64,000 nt of DNA, taken from Siphonodentalium dalli. Taxonomy: Eukaryota; Mollusca; Scaphopoda; Gadilida; Siphonodentaliidae. A model generated the notes under the pieces. It saw only the letters and a program-made list of their open reading frames with translations. It did no database searches and was not told the origin of the DNA. The stretch spans positions 41,025,549-41,089,548 of the forward strand of contig CP136067.1 in NCBI GenBank assembly GCA_032622095.1. The letters are read 5' to 3'. How positions within the stretch are numbered: position 1 is the stretch's first letter; every line of letters begins with the position of its first letter. The position numbers and the translations under genes are program-made. Of the stretch, positions 12,479 to 24,553 are shown piece after piece.

Positions 12479-12840
12479 TATATTTTAGTCGGTGATTCGA
12501 AATGAGTAATGAGCAGCAAATGGGCTTTGTGACTGGAGAAGAGGACATTGTGCTTGTCAATTTCAACGTTGGCACCTGACACTTAGACTTTGCACAGTTG
12601 TGAGACAGACAGTGTATCGGAGATGTATGTGTGAATAGGTTTTGGAACCTCTGATATGTACAAAACATGGAAACAACATGAAAGGTTATAACTACACAAA
12701 CATATATGTAAATGAAAATAACAAGTGTGTGGTGATAGTTATGGTGCAGGATGTTGCGATTGCGGTGAGGTTCCATCATTTTTCGACTGACGTGTGCTTT
12801 TGTTTTTGTTTGGGACGGGGATGATAGACAGGATGTATGG

Positions 12841-15820
12841 TCCGGACCTTAAGTTTCTGAGTGAAAATGAATTTTAATCGGATTTTATAGTCACTATTCA
12901 ATTTGTAGCCATTAAGATTTAATAAGGCTCGCTCAGATCCGGACCTAGTAAGGTTTATACCTGGGTATATGGTTGTAATAACACAATTTAGTTATGATAT
13001 CGTGAAATATCGTGAGGCAAATATCAGTTTATCTTTATTGCGCATATTTCATGTAGTCTTACGATTGTGCATATGGGCGACCTTGCTTGAGATCTACGCG
13101 TATATACGTTCATTTGGGCCCGTAGCCAGTAGGCCTATATGGTCAAGTTATACATACATGTATTATATTAGCAGTGCAGGACTATAAAGAGTAATACGGT
13201 TCATATGAGCGTAGTTGATATTTTTCCGCATTTAAATAAAATTAAGTGGACCGGGGTTCCCAAAAGATGTTCGATATATGTAATTTTTGTCTCTACGGGT
13301 TGTCATACATTTCTTCAATATTCTGTATTCATATCATTCAGGCGTGACGTAGTTTGCTTTCTCTTCGGCAACATGCTTTTTCGGATTGCTTGCAACTAAA
13401 ACCTGGAAATGTGTGTAATTAGTTTGCGCTTTGCATGCATAACATATATTGACAGGTACTGGTGGTTTTATTATTTGTAACATGTGTTTGTCCTGTTTTA
13501 ATTAGTCGTTTGTTTGAAATGGTACAGAATTTTTTTTAAAACAACCGGCCGAGTTTTCACGTGATGTTGATTTTTGAGGACAATGTAATTAGGTCATGCT
13601 AAGTGATATATCAAAATGTAGGTCCAGGTTTGGAGTATCGGAAACCAGTGGCACTTTCCGCATGAATGTATTCTAACTGGCAGAGAAATGTATTGGAAAA
13701 TAGCCTTTGGCATTCATACGCAAACAACGCGAAACCACATTTCACCCCAAAAAATAACTTAGTGACAGATGACCACGTGTCCCGACTACAATTCCATTTG
13801 AAAACATTTAACGTTTTCCACCTGCAATACCCATACAACCGAATTCACCAAACCCACAAAACACGTGGAGTCGGAATCCATTTTATAGATTTATTCGTTA
13901 TCCGCACGAAAGTGCAAAGGTCAACTGCGGCGATTCAGGTACCGATATATATGGAAGACCATAATTATCACTTTTAAAAGCGATTTGCGTTATATGAATA
14001 TGAATTACTCAAATGGATGTGCGACAAGTAAGACGTCCTTTCTGAACGTGATTCCAGTAATAACTATATTATATTGTAGTGACTCCGTGCACAAACAACG
14101 TCTCCACCACCACCACCAACAACAATAACAACCATACAACAAGTCAACAACACAGTACAGTTTGGAATCTATAATTACGTTCCCGTTTGTTAGAACACGG
14201 TCCAGTTCCATTAGATCATAATTTACGTAACGGAATGTAAAACAAATGAGTTTTGTGTGTACCCATTACTCAATACTATACGACACAATATATTTGCATA
14301 AACATCAATAAAGGAGCAGTACGCTACAAAACAATACAATATAATAATACTAATAAATAAAACTCATTTCTGTTTTGTTTGTCTGTCGGGCTATGGTTAT
14401 GTAGCTTTTTATTCCGAATACCCAATAATCCGAAGGTCTCATAATCCGAAGGTACGATACTACAAATATCCGGTATATATTCCGCACGAACACCTCATGA
14501 GAAAGGTGACATTATAATTACACCAAGAGGCGTAATTGCAATGCATATTTGTGGTACAATTATGCTTTAAATATGGCCATTTGTTATTAGCATATTTTAG
14601 ATTAGTATAGTATCAGACTCAGGACTGTAAATTTGTGCCATTTTGTGGTTATCACAGGCGTCTACTTGTAGTTCAATCTGGTACTCGGTGCGGGGTCGAG
14701 AGAGTTTTCAGATATATATATAAGAATATTTCACCACACATATCGCTGAATACAATTTGTGTAAGAACACCCATTGTCAGTGTTGGGCACAAATTTATTT
14801 GCCAAATTGCTGTTTGCTGATTTAGCAAATTTCGTAAATCAACCCATTGCGAATAATTGCCATTATTATCATTTAAATTTCTTCTAATGCAAGGCGAGTG
14901 TGTCTGTTTTTACATACACAGGGACCTATCAAAGCCAGTTTTCATACCGCTTACCGGTGTGGGCACCCAAACTGCAGGTGCCAAAACAAAAACAAAAAAA
15001 ACAAAAAAAAAATTTGTTAATAACAAAACATTTATATACCGGTACCTGTCCCGTAGCGTCTAGTGTTAAATGGTTGAATATGGCTGTGTTCGGGAACAGT
15101 AAACGATAACTACTTCATAAATCTTCATAACTTTATATATGTATATGTCTATCTTGATACACACAGAAAGCATCGGAATAATAGGTTAAACAGGTCTTCA
15201 TCATTCGGCGGCTAGAGAGAAAGTGGTTCTCCCGCTTCAGAGCACGGGTAGTTATTCCAACGTCTGGTGTATCATGCATCCTAATAAGGTCTGATGTATC
15301 ATGATACACATGTCTGCGGCGTGTATCATACCACCGGTACTGTGGAATGATCGTTGTCTGATCCTTCCAACATATAAGATGGTAGTATACAAGTCACATC
15401 CAATTTAGAATATGATCTTGATAATTATGCTTGTATCTGTTCTCGGTGTGTTTCGATGTGCTGTGTTTACCTATACAATACGTTATAGCATTACAATAAC
15501 TGGGAACATACATAACAACCAATATCTTCTGTACTATCGGACATACCAGTATATTGACATAAGACATTTATTTTACAAAAAGATGGTTGGAATCATATTG
15601 TAAAGCATGTTTGGCTTTCATCTGTGAAAACTTCAAATAGTTTGAGTTCAGGTTTGTTACCATTCAGCTACTTCCGTATTTCAATCAAATTCAAGTGAAA
15701 TTACACAATACAGTGCAGAAACAGTGACAATTTGATCAATTCAACATGGTTATTAGGTGGAATCTCATAATACCAAATTAATAATTAACATAGATATTAG
15801 TACTAATAGTAATTACTAAC
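12841..15820. other. non-coding stretch, no gene recognised
   Basis: No convincing gene. GGTCCGGACC at about 12839-12848 is palindromic and recurs as ATCCGGACC near 12937, so the LINE leader is flanked by a small inverted repeat. Simple-sequence patches include CCA/ACA triplets at 14100-14135 and A-rich DNA at 14982-15013. Short frames on both strands (for example 13611-13838 and 13666-13977) show no motif. Confidence 0.5.
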
Positions 15821-15824
15821 TTAA

Positions 15825-16270
15825 AGGTACTCAATCCGATCAGAGGGTCCTATATTATTATTATTTCATTGGCTTTGGGGGTAAAACATAATTGATTCGA
15901 GTCGAGGAACCTACCAATCAACACTCGGGGTGATTATCGATATTTGAAGTTTTGTTATTTCTATTCTTTCTGTCCCAGAACATGGCGTCAAAAGGATGTT
16001 CTCGGTCAAAATTGCGCTATTATTACCACTTGATTTTAGAGTTATCCATCCTTGTCTGTTTGAATAGTGTTTCTGGTGTACACATCTCGAGCAAATTACG
16101 AAGTTATGGGCAATTATTAGTACTCATCTCGGGAAAATAAAACATTTCAAAAATCAATATCTAATAACTCTGAGCTTTGTTTGTTGGGTTCCTTGACTCG
16201 AATCAAATATGTTTTACCCCCAAAGCCAAAGAACTGGTAATATAGGACTCTCTAATCGGATTGAGTACCT
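15825..16270. mobile_element. TTAA-flanked MITE (446 bp)
   Basis: Long terminal inverted repeats begin AGGTACTCAATCCGAT on the left and end in the complement on the right, flanked by TTAA at 15821-15824 and 16271-16274. The arms extend about 120 bp inward with small indels, including a shared segment TTGGCTTTGGGGGTAAAACA. TTAA duplications are the hallmark of piggyBac-type transposases. A 62-codon frame inside (15952-16140) has no recognisable domain. Confidence 0.8.
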
Positions 16271-16274
16271 TTAA

Positions 16275-19200
16275 TATACATTGTTTCTGCACTACTACAT
16301 GTAGTATATTATATGTACATGTAAGTGTCTCTCACTTGAATTTTTATAAAATAGCCTAATATATGAATTAGAGTGATATTAAACTGTACTGGTAAATCTC
16401 ATTTCAAGCAGGATAATCATAAGCCATTGAACCAAAAGATATCTGTCAATAACTTATAATCATTTACAATCCCATACATATATAAACATTTCCAAAGTTA
16501 CGCTTGACAAATTAAACTCTCAATACAATGGATTTAACAAAAAAGTTCAGGGGGACAACCGCCAGACCCGACCATCAGCAGGGGGACACCCCCTCCCGAA
16601 CCTCCCCGCTCAGGCCTTTTGGATATGCTTTTGGCAGATCATTCCCCGATAACAGTGCCCCCAAAAATCCCTGGATCATTTACTGATACATTTACGGTAT
16701 ATATAATGTATAGGCGAGGGGTTGCACGTGGCCCTTCAGCCGCGAAACACGTTTTTTATCAAAATAATATTGTATTTGACCAATAAAACATTATAATTTA
16801 GTACATGTAAATAAACAATATAACATATAGCATCAGATAGTTGCTTAGTTTGGTTTCGAGATCAGATATCGGATGATTCAGGTCGAGTCATTTTATGCAC
16901 ACAATATGTCTTAAGTATAGAATAGTGTTAAAATGCATTCGTTCAATTCATCACAACTGGAACATAGAATGGAATGATCTACAATGGGGTCTCGAGCAGT
17001 TTACCCCTTCGCATATTGAACAACGATGCCATTCAAATGGCACTTCCAGCCCGAGGACATGAGCGACCCGTCATATTGTAGTCACCCGACTAAGCCCAGT
17101 TGGTGAATTGCCTGTAGAAACATTTTAAAATTATCATCCATACAAAGTTTTGCATGGATGTACTATAAAATATATCGGATCAAACCCATATTCGAAATTG
17201 ATCTGCATTTTGGTGTGATTAATTTACATACCAAATATGGTGTCGATCAGATGAAAAATGTTCGAGTCATAGCTGCATGTGTGAACTCTTTAAGTAAAAA
17301 CAAGAGCAAAAATGGTTAATTACACAATATAAAAAAACATGTATGTACAGATGAAGAACGTGATAAGAAAAACCTAGGTAAGAAATATGAGGCAGATCAG
17401 AAGAAATATGTTTGACTTACTAGTATGGCATCAGATAGCATGTGTGTACGTGAAGGGTTAATAATTTTCTAAACAGATCAATAAATCGATGCGGGGTGTG
17501 TCATCACACATGACTTAAATAGGAATACAATCGGACAAAAAGTAAATAGGTTTATATGGTATCAGATACCACATGCCAATTTGGCATTTGTGAATGCAAT
17601 CTGTAAAGTGTTAATAATTTCTAAACCGATCGATACAAAAACTATACAGGTGAGGGGTGTGTCATCATAAACATGTACATCAAATTTGAACAAGATCCGA
17701 TAAATTATACTTGAGTTATCGTGTCGATAGCAAGTGTCTACGAACGGACATACAGGCAGACAGACGAACGATAGCTGGTTGATCCAGACACTGGCATTAT
17801 GTGTTCCATACATGTCTACACATAAACATATGCAACATACACTACTTTCTAAACGAAATATTTGGATCAGAAATTTGCCAATCAAAAAGATCGATAAAAT
17901 TTGACATTGATTTACCTTTTATACTCAATCGATCTGCGGGGTCAAATGCTTCATTTTCAGGGCGGAAACAATAGGGTTTCAATTGGTCATTTGAAATGTA
18001 CATAGACCAATTAGCAATCAAGTTTGGTCACTCATCTCAGACAGATGTGAATGGATCACGTGGTCAAAATGTCAGCCGATTGGAATTCCGAACTGTCAAC
18101 ATTTTGTGTTTGTTCTGGCGATGGCTAGAACATTGACACAACGCTCCCAAACTAATATATGGCAACAAATCAGTATACTAATGATTAGATAACAGTTTTA
18201 AGAATACACTGAACTCACCTGAATGCGAATATAGATGATTATTTCCAATCCAAACAGAACGATAATACGATGTTGAAAACCAAACATCCATGCTTTGACA
18301 AGCCGAATCACACACTTTCCACTTCGCGAATTAACCTGTTCGATGAAATATAGGGCGGTGGTCACTGGTTATTTCACAAATATAGTGACACATTACAATA
18401 GCCAGCTCATGATACGAATGATATTTAAGTTATTGCGATCGAATATTGATTCGAATGCACGAACAATTCAATGAGACTATACGTACATGTGACAAATCAG
18501 TCCGCACGTGATATCTGTAAACTGTAATTTAAGTGTAAACACATCGTGTTTACTAAATGTCAAAGAGCTAATAACTAAACTAATTATTGCGATCCCGAAA
18601 CACATTCCTCCCCTCACATGTCCATGAATGAACAAGAAAATATCTCACAATTAAAGTGACATACACAATTAACAATTAGAACACATGCTATGGTTGAAAG
18701 AACAAACCTGTCAGACACCACCATGCATATCCACTCAATATGATGGGTTCAATTAAACAACCCATCATAAAGCTATATCTGAGATTTGCACGGGGGTACT
18801 TGACCAAGACTGGACTTTAACCACTTATAGTCTGATAGTATAATACCACACAGTAAATTCAAGATTGAAATTATTTTCCAAAAAGCTTATGTGCACTCGT
18901 ATAAGCATGTTTGTTAAGTAAATACCATTACATACCTAACTTCAGTACATAGTCCATTCAAAATCCATTTAATAGAATATTGACATCAAGAAATATTGTA
19001 ATTCAATCACCATACATAACTTTCCCAAGCAGTGTTTTGTCGACGCGGACTCAAACTGCCAAAATATCAATACCGAAGATATGGGTCAATCTAGTAATTT
19101 AACCTCATATTCACTGTCTGCACGATGTCTGGTCCTTAAGTTAAGTAATACATGAGTAAATTACATTTGAAGACATTTTCAAAATTTCAAACCAATTCTT

Positions 19201-20285
19201 TTAAAAAAGTAAAACAAATTCTTTCTTCGATTTCTCGTATGTTGTTTCATGACTCCAAAGAAATATGATCAGGTGACTGCAATAACACATACACAATGTT
19301 GAACCGGACCCAGGGCGGTCGCTCATAACCTCAACCATGGAGGTTTCGTATCGGATTTCACTTAATTTTGTTTTTGTTATATATTCAGTATGTTTGTATG
19401 TCAGTATGCATGATCTGTATGGTTGATTCTTATTCCAGTGGCGTAATATATTAGTGTGCTGTATTTTCTAAATATATATACATGATCTCCTATGTACTTC
19501 TATGTCGATGTTTCGGTAGTCTGCATGCCAGGTGCGTAGGAACCTGGGGGGGGGGGTAAAGGGGTAAATACCCCCCAAAAATTTCCAGAAAATGGTCAAC
19601 ACTTAAACTGTATTTCTTATTTATTCAACCTAACCAGTCACATTCTCCGCCTGCACAGTTTGACATAACATATATAGTATACTCTATATGGGAAATTAGC
19701 GGTTGGGGGTACCATTATAAAGATTAGGTGCCTTGACTGCCATGTGTTATTGTCTCACTGGTTTGTGTTATCATACAAGTACAAACATTTAGGTTTTTAT
19801 CGGGTAATAAATTATAACTCCCCATTTGGTGCTATCCATCGGCCTTTGCTCCTTATAAGCCTTCTTGTTTCAGTGCTCTCTCAGAAATCATTGTGTTAGC
19901 CCACAAACGGTATCTAAAGCTACAAAATAAATCAACACCAAGATTTCCAAGATGAATTCAATACGAAATTATTTGAAGAGTAAATACGGAAACTACTCTT
20001 CATCACAGCTAGTACTTTGGCACTACTTAAATGGCGAATCTGCCTGCTTTATCGAGGCCATCTTTCAGTTACATGCACTACTACTATGGATTAGGCTGGG
20101 AAAGCTGAGAATGTGAAGATATAATTATGTTAAACCTACATATCATGTTTTCATGGAAGACTGCTCCATTTGTACACACACGATTGTGAGAGTCAAAAAT
20201 GATCTCCATACTATATTGTACAACAGGTGAAAAACTAAAATACCATATTTTCCCTCAATGGGTTATTTAACGTAAATGCTGTTAC
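16275..20285. other. long gene-free stretch with old repeats
   Basis: No gene is visible over 4 kb. Between about 17160 and 17760 three diverged copies of a 125-150-bp unit follow each other (recurring words: CAGATA, GGTTAATAATTT, GGGGTGTGTCATCA), ending in a GACAGAC-type patch; this resembles the repeat interior of the Helitron at 36580. A GC-rich patch at 16555-16680 and a run of G's at 19551-19561 beside GTGCGTAGGAA look like scraps of the same transposon family that ends at 20480. Confidence 0.5.
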
Positions 20286-20485
20286 AGATGCAACGAAATG
20301 CGATCTGAGGGGTTTAAATTAAGAAAACTTTCCCCACCGACCAGAGGGGATACCCCTCTCGAGCTCTCCCCATCTCCAGCCGGCGGCTGTCGTCGATGGC
20401 CTACCATCGAATGTGGCCCCTCATATACAAACTTCTTTCCTACGCCCCATGATACCCCCTCAATAAATATAGCTTCCTACGCCCC
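20286..20485. mobile_element. possible end of a hAT-like DNA transposon
   Basis: The segment ending TTCCTACGCCCCTGCTG near 20485 repeats the words TTCCTACGCCCC and CCTCA..ATA twice within 60 bp (20436-20450 and 20473-20485). Its complement GTGCGTAGGAA is seen at 19531. I read it as one terminal region of a CAGGGGCGTAGGAA-type element; no transposase or second intact end is present. Confidence 0.3.
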
Positions 20486-20498
20486 TGCTGCATGCTAG

Positions 20499-21023
20499 TT
20501 GTCGATTATGTCTATAAAGATACTGTCTTCAAATTGCCGAGGTCTCAATCAGTCAGAGAAACGACACGACGTGTTCCGATATTTACCAGCACAAAGTGGA
20601 AAGATACATTTCTTCAGAATGGGGTTTCCAAACAATATTGGCACCCTTCTCATCGCAATCGCGTGGTGTGGCAATTCTATTTAGCCAGAACCTCGAATTT
20701 CAAATACACAATTCTATCAAAGATGAATCTGGAAACTTTATAATAATCGATGTAACCGTAGACAAATTGAGAATGACTTTAGTTAACATATATGGCCCAA
20801 ACGAAGATAAACCTGAATTTTACAAACAGCTGAAAACTAAGATTATTAACATGGGTAACACCCAAATAATAATATGTGGTGATTGGAATATGGTACAAAA
20901 TCAGTCCGCTGATACTTTAAATTATAAACATATTAACAATCCCCGGGCTAAAGAAGCGGTGGGCGACCTTGTCGACAGACTAGAACTGGTGGGTGCTTGG
21001 AGAGTTAACAACAAAGACCCGAG
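20499..21023 (+). pseudogene. LINE endonuclease fragment (L1/Tx1-like), 5' part only
   Basis: Encodes the start of an L1/Tx1-type ORF2: an N-terminal KILSSNCRGLNQSEKRHDVF block, then RGVAILFS, IYGPNEDKPEFY and ICGDWNMVQ motifs of an apurinic-like endonuclease, ending at AWRVNNKDP. One frameshift lies between 20600 and 20640. It stops abruptly at about 21023, where the gag frame of the Gypsy element takes over without any LTR. Retaining the 5' part and losing the 3' part is the reverse of normal LINE truncation, so this piece probably reached its place by template switching or by insertion of the Gypsy cDNA into it. Confidence 0.75.
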
Positions 21024-21029
21024 TACGAT

Positions 21030-21930
21030 TTGAGAGACCGCGATGAATTCCTCGTCCGTCAGAATGATCAAGGTGAACGCTATGCGCATGGGCGACATGG
21101 GAACAATGACCGGAGAGATCCTCCGCCTCACTTTAATGGGAATAATCAGGACCGTGTTCAGGAAAGGGATCGAAGACGTAGGTTTCCAAATCACCCTAAT
21201 GGATTGAAATTCGATGGCCACAATAGCTTTGAAGGTTTTCGGGCTAAGTTTGAAAGCTTCGCTGTTTTACATCAATTGGCTGAAAATGAGAAATTAACAG
21301 CATTATGCTTAAGTTTGGAGGGAAAGGTTCTTGACTATTACGCTTTTCTTTCCCAAACCCATCCGGATTTGTGTTTCCAAGCCGTGATGGACAAATTTGT
21401 GGACCATTATGGGCCCCATCAACCGCCCGAAACTCTAAGCGCCCAATTCATGGGTATGACCCAAAATAGAGATGAACTCCTACAGGATTGGGCGGATCGG
21501 GTTCTTATGATGGCTTCTAAAGTGTGGAAACGGTCTCCGGAAAATATTATAATGGGACAAGCTGTGGCCATATTTTGTCAAGGGCTTTATGATCGGGATA
21601 CTGGGGATTATACCAACGGGCTCCAAATACCCGACAACTTAATGGATCCAATAGTTAAATCAATACCTGACGATTTGATTAATTTCTCAAGTGATACAAT
21701 ACCCGAGGTTATGTCAGTACCGGAGTGAATTTTGATTGATTTAACATCAGATTTTACGGCACAAGAGGGTTTGGTACTCAATGGTCTAAGGGACTCGGTG
21801 GCAGTCTCAAACTGTACCAAAGCCCAAACACTTTTAATGGACCAGGCCTGTCAAGGTTTACTGGGAGATTTAGAGGGAAAAACCCTACCTAACTCAGTAA
21901 CTCAGTACCAGCCGATCCTGAAGTTGTGAT
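21030..21930 (+). pseudogene. gag: Gypsy gag, broken
   Basis: Basic, Arg/Asn/Asp-rich N-terminus (about residues 1-55) followed by a gag capsid-like helical region beginning LKFDGHNSFEGFRAKFESF, typical of Ty3/Gypsy gag (retrotrans_gag family). The frame runs from the junction with the LINE fragment, so its true start is missing. It ends at a TGA (21726-21728); the same frame reopens at once and continues to about 21928 (IDLTSDFTAQEGLVLNGLRD...), so the TGA is a single nonsense change or a readthrough site. No CCHC knuckle was found. Gag would form the particle that packages the RNA. Confidence 0.75.
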
Positions 21931-22264
21931 TCAAAAGGTTCAAAGACCATTGGCGATGGTGAATGTATATCTAAATGGTATGGAAGTGGAATCGATAATA
22001 GATTCAGCCGCGGAAGTCTCCATAATTTCCGATAAGATTTTTGAATGTTTTACTATAACATCGCCAATTATAAATCATGTGAACTTAAAGTTAGCCGCCA
22101 GGAATTCGGATATGGGAGGGTTATATGTACGGCCAGTAGAGATTAAATTGGGAACCCAAATCTTCCAGGAAAATTTCTTTGTAGCACCCATTTATGATCA
22201 AATGCTCTTAGGGTATGATTTTACGAAACAACATTTTATGACCTTAGATCTCTTAAATGATTAA
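21926..22264 (+). pseudogene. Gypsy aspartic protease
   Basis: A retropepsin-like fold: the catalytic loop reads IIDSAAEVSIIS (D-S-A in place of the commoner D-T/S-G), preceded by strands LAMVNVYLNGMEVE and followed about 70 residues later by LLGYDF, the usual second signature. It is one frame away from gag. It would cut the gag-pol polyprotein. The stop at 22262-22264 separates it from the repeated linker. Confidence 0.8.
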
Positions 22265-22309
22265 CTCAGCCTCAATAACGAACTCATTCCTATATCTTGT
22301 GGTAGTCCT

Positions 22310-24126
22310 TTGTGTACATTTGGGTTGGTGGGAATTGGTACAATCAATAGGACGTGTCCTCATCTTTTTGGTAAAACTATGACTGCAAGTTTTGATCTCC
22401 CGGCCTTGCCGCCTGAGGACCAACTTGGTGAGAGTATGACTGCAAGTTTTGATCTCCCGGCCTTGCCGCCTGAGGACCAACTTGGTGAGAGTATGACTGC
22501 AAGTTTTGATCTCCCGGCCTTGCCGCCCGAGGACCAACTTGGTGAGAGTATGACTGCAATTTTTGATCTCCCGGCCTTGCCGCCTGAGGACCAACTTGGT
22601 GAGAGTATGACTGCAAGTTTTGATCTCCCGGCCTTACCGCCTGAGGACCAACTTGGCGAGAGTATGATAGTGGGTTCAGACCCCGAGAGAGAGAGTGAAG
22701 TACATGTAGGTTCCTACCTTTTTTCTAATCAAAGGATGAGTGATACAAAACCGGAAGCAAGGATTCAACCGGTTATGATTTCCAAAAAATATGTGATTCC
22801 CCCTCGTACAGGTATGCTGGTCGGTTGTCGAGTAAATTCCTGGCCCACGATTTCATAGTAGAACCGGTTATTGGAGATAAGATAATTGTGGGGGGGTTCA
22901 TTACACAGTGAAAGGACCACTGCAATACTTTGTTGCATTTTGAATCCTACCGGGTCTTGGGTTTTGCGATAACCACCCATAAGTCAATGAAACTGTGGTG
23001 GAGAATGAAAAAATCTCAACATTGCCCCCACATTTATCCCAAATTTTTGAAAGGTCAATGGTACACTTGATTTATTCAGAACAATTGAAATTAAAAGACT
23101 TATTAATAGAATTCCAAGACATTTTTGCTACTCACGAATATGATCTTGGGCACTTTATGGCTATAGAGCACCATTCCTGCTGGTGATGCAACACCCGTTA
23201 AATTAAGAATGCGCAGGACCCCGGAAGCCTTTGCGGGGGAGGAGGAGTCACACTTGAAAAAACTTTTGGGCGCCGGAATAATTAAACCTTCTATGTCTGA
23301 GTGGTGTTCAGTCCCGGTTCTTATCCGTAAACCTGACCATCCGGTACGGTGGTGCTTAGATTATCGAAAATTGAACGCGTTAACCAAAAAAGATAAATTT
23401 CCCCTACTGCTAGTCGATGATTGTCTAGCGGCACTAGCTGACAACGAATGAGCTTCAAAATTGGAATGCAACCAAGCGTATTACCAGCTCCGTATCAGAG
23501 AGGAAGACCAACCTAAGACTGCGTTTATTACTAAATACGGGATGTTTTAGTTTGAACGCTTAAGTTTTGGACTGACGGGCGCGGTGGCTAGTTACTGTCG
23601 GGCAATGAATCTCGTGTTGCGCGGGCTCCTCTGGAAAACCACTTTGGCGTTCGTAGATGATTGTTTGGTTATGGGGCAGGGAGTAGATTCGCAAATAAAC
23701 AATTTAAAAGAAGTCTTGTTAAGGTTTCGGGAATATGGCTTAAAACTAAAACCCCGGTAATGTCTTCTGTTCCAAAAAGAAGTGCAATTCATGGGAAGAG
23801 TCATAAGTGCAAACGGGCTAGAAATTGGGAATAGTGCAACTCAAGTAGTCAAAGATTGGCCATGTTCACGTTCGGCAAAGGAGGTGGAGGGGTTTATGGG
23901 GTTGGTTAACTATCACCGTAACTTTATCAAAGATTTTGCAGAACCAGCCAAACCTTTATATGATTCTATAAGGAAAAAAACTTTTTCATGGGGTGTTTCT
24001 GAAGAATCTGCCTGGCAAAACCTTCGGAAACTTCTAACGAGCCCACCGGTATTGGCCCTTCCGAATAAAACCGACCCATATCTGCTAGATACCGATTGTT
24101 CACAAACGTGTATGGGGCTGAATTAA
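22310..24126 (+). pseudogene. Gypsy reverse transcriptase, broken
   Basis: After the repeat linker, RT motifs appear in order: AGIIKPSMSEWCSVPVLIRK, the WCLDYRKLN block, KLECNQAYYQLRI, TAFITKYGM..FERLSFGLTGA, the catalytic FVDD (Asp pair at 23656-23661), then FMGRVISANGLEI and FMGLVNYHRNFIKDFAEPAKPLY. In-frame stops at 23449-23451 (TGA), 23548-23550 (TAG) and 23758-23760 (TAA) plus frameshifts near 22860 and 23190 disable it. The first two stops stand where a Trp codon is expected. It would copy the element RNA into cDNA. Confidence 0.85.
22379..22663 (+). repeat. 57-bp minisatellite in the protease-RT linker
   Basis: Five head-to-tail copies of a 57-bp unit starting at 22379, 22436, 22493, 22550 and 22607, differing by only a few bases. 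Being 19 codons long, each copy keeps the frame and adds the peptide MTASFDLPALPPEDQLGES inside the open frame 22310-22858. A sixth unit begins at 22664 and diverges at once. Acidic and proline-rich, the linker sits between protease and RT. Near-identical copies inside an otherwise decayed element point to recent slippage or gene conversion. Confidence 0.95.
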
Positions 24127-24452
24127 TTCAGATACAAAATGGGTAAGAAAAAGTTATTTGCAATGGGAGTCTAGCTTTATCAAAGGAACCGCGGAATTAT
24201 TGCACCACACGTAAGGAACTTTTAGCTGTTGTATGTTTTACTCGCCAATACAAGCATTATTTATTGGGCAAACCTTTTACGCTCCGAACAGACCACAGCA
24301 GTCTTACGTGGTTGATGAATTTCAAGGAGCCCCAAGGCCAATTGGCGAGATGGCTCCTCGAATTAAGTCAATTTAACATGCAAATAGTATTTCGGAAGGG
24401 TGAAAAACATTCTAATGCAGATGCTCTGAGTAGGATCCCATGGGACGAATAA
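24127..24452 (+). pseudogene. Gypsy RNase H
   Basis: The open segment 24264-24452 carries the late RNase H motifs FTLRTDHSSLTWLMNFKEP and the closing NADALSR, standard for Ty3/Gypsy. The early part (24050-24250, including TDCSQTCMGLN at the end of the RT frame) is split over two frames. It would degrade the RNA strand during reverse transcription. Confidence 0.75.
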
Positions 24453-24553
24453 TGTAAAGCTGAGACTGGGATTGAATCACTGCCTTGTGGGGGATGCGCC
24501 TACTACAAAAGGGTTGAGTTGAAGAGAAAGAAATTTGAGGAAGAAGTGAATGA

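Larger units (their letters stand above)
8760..12840 (-). mobile_element. CR1/Jockey-like LINE with 2A peptide, nearly full length
   Basis: A non-LTR retrotransposon reading right to left: about 360 bp of 5' leader, one large endonuclease-RT frame (12478-9112) and about 350 bp of 3' UTR rich in AATAAA-like motifs. The endonuclease domain with the SDHLGV motif, the YADD reverse transcriptase and the single large ORF place it near the CR1/Jockey group. Exact ends and target-site duplication could not be set by eye. Only one frameshift separates it from an intact coding sequence, so it is young or the break is an assembly error in a homopolymer. Confidence 0.85.

Noticed and set aside
13611-13977. 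Overlapping frames on both strands
   Set aside because: No recognisable domain; both are short and mutually shadowing.
22253-22616. Minus-strand frames of 79-113 codons over the 57-bp repeat
   Set aside because: They are the antisense reading of the in-frame pol minisatellite; a 57-bp period keeps all frames open alike.
22379-22663. Regular repeat resembling a CRISPR array
   Set aside because: Units are contiguous without unique spacers, lie in coding sequence, and the genome is eukaryotic.
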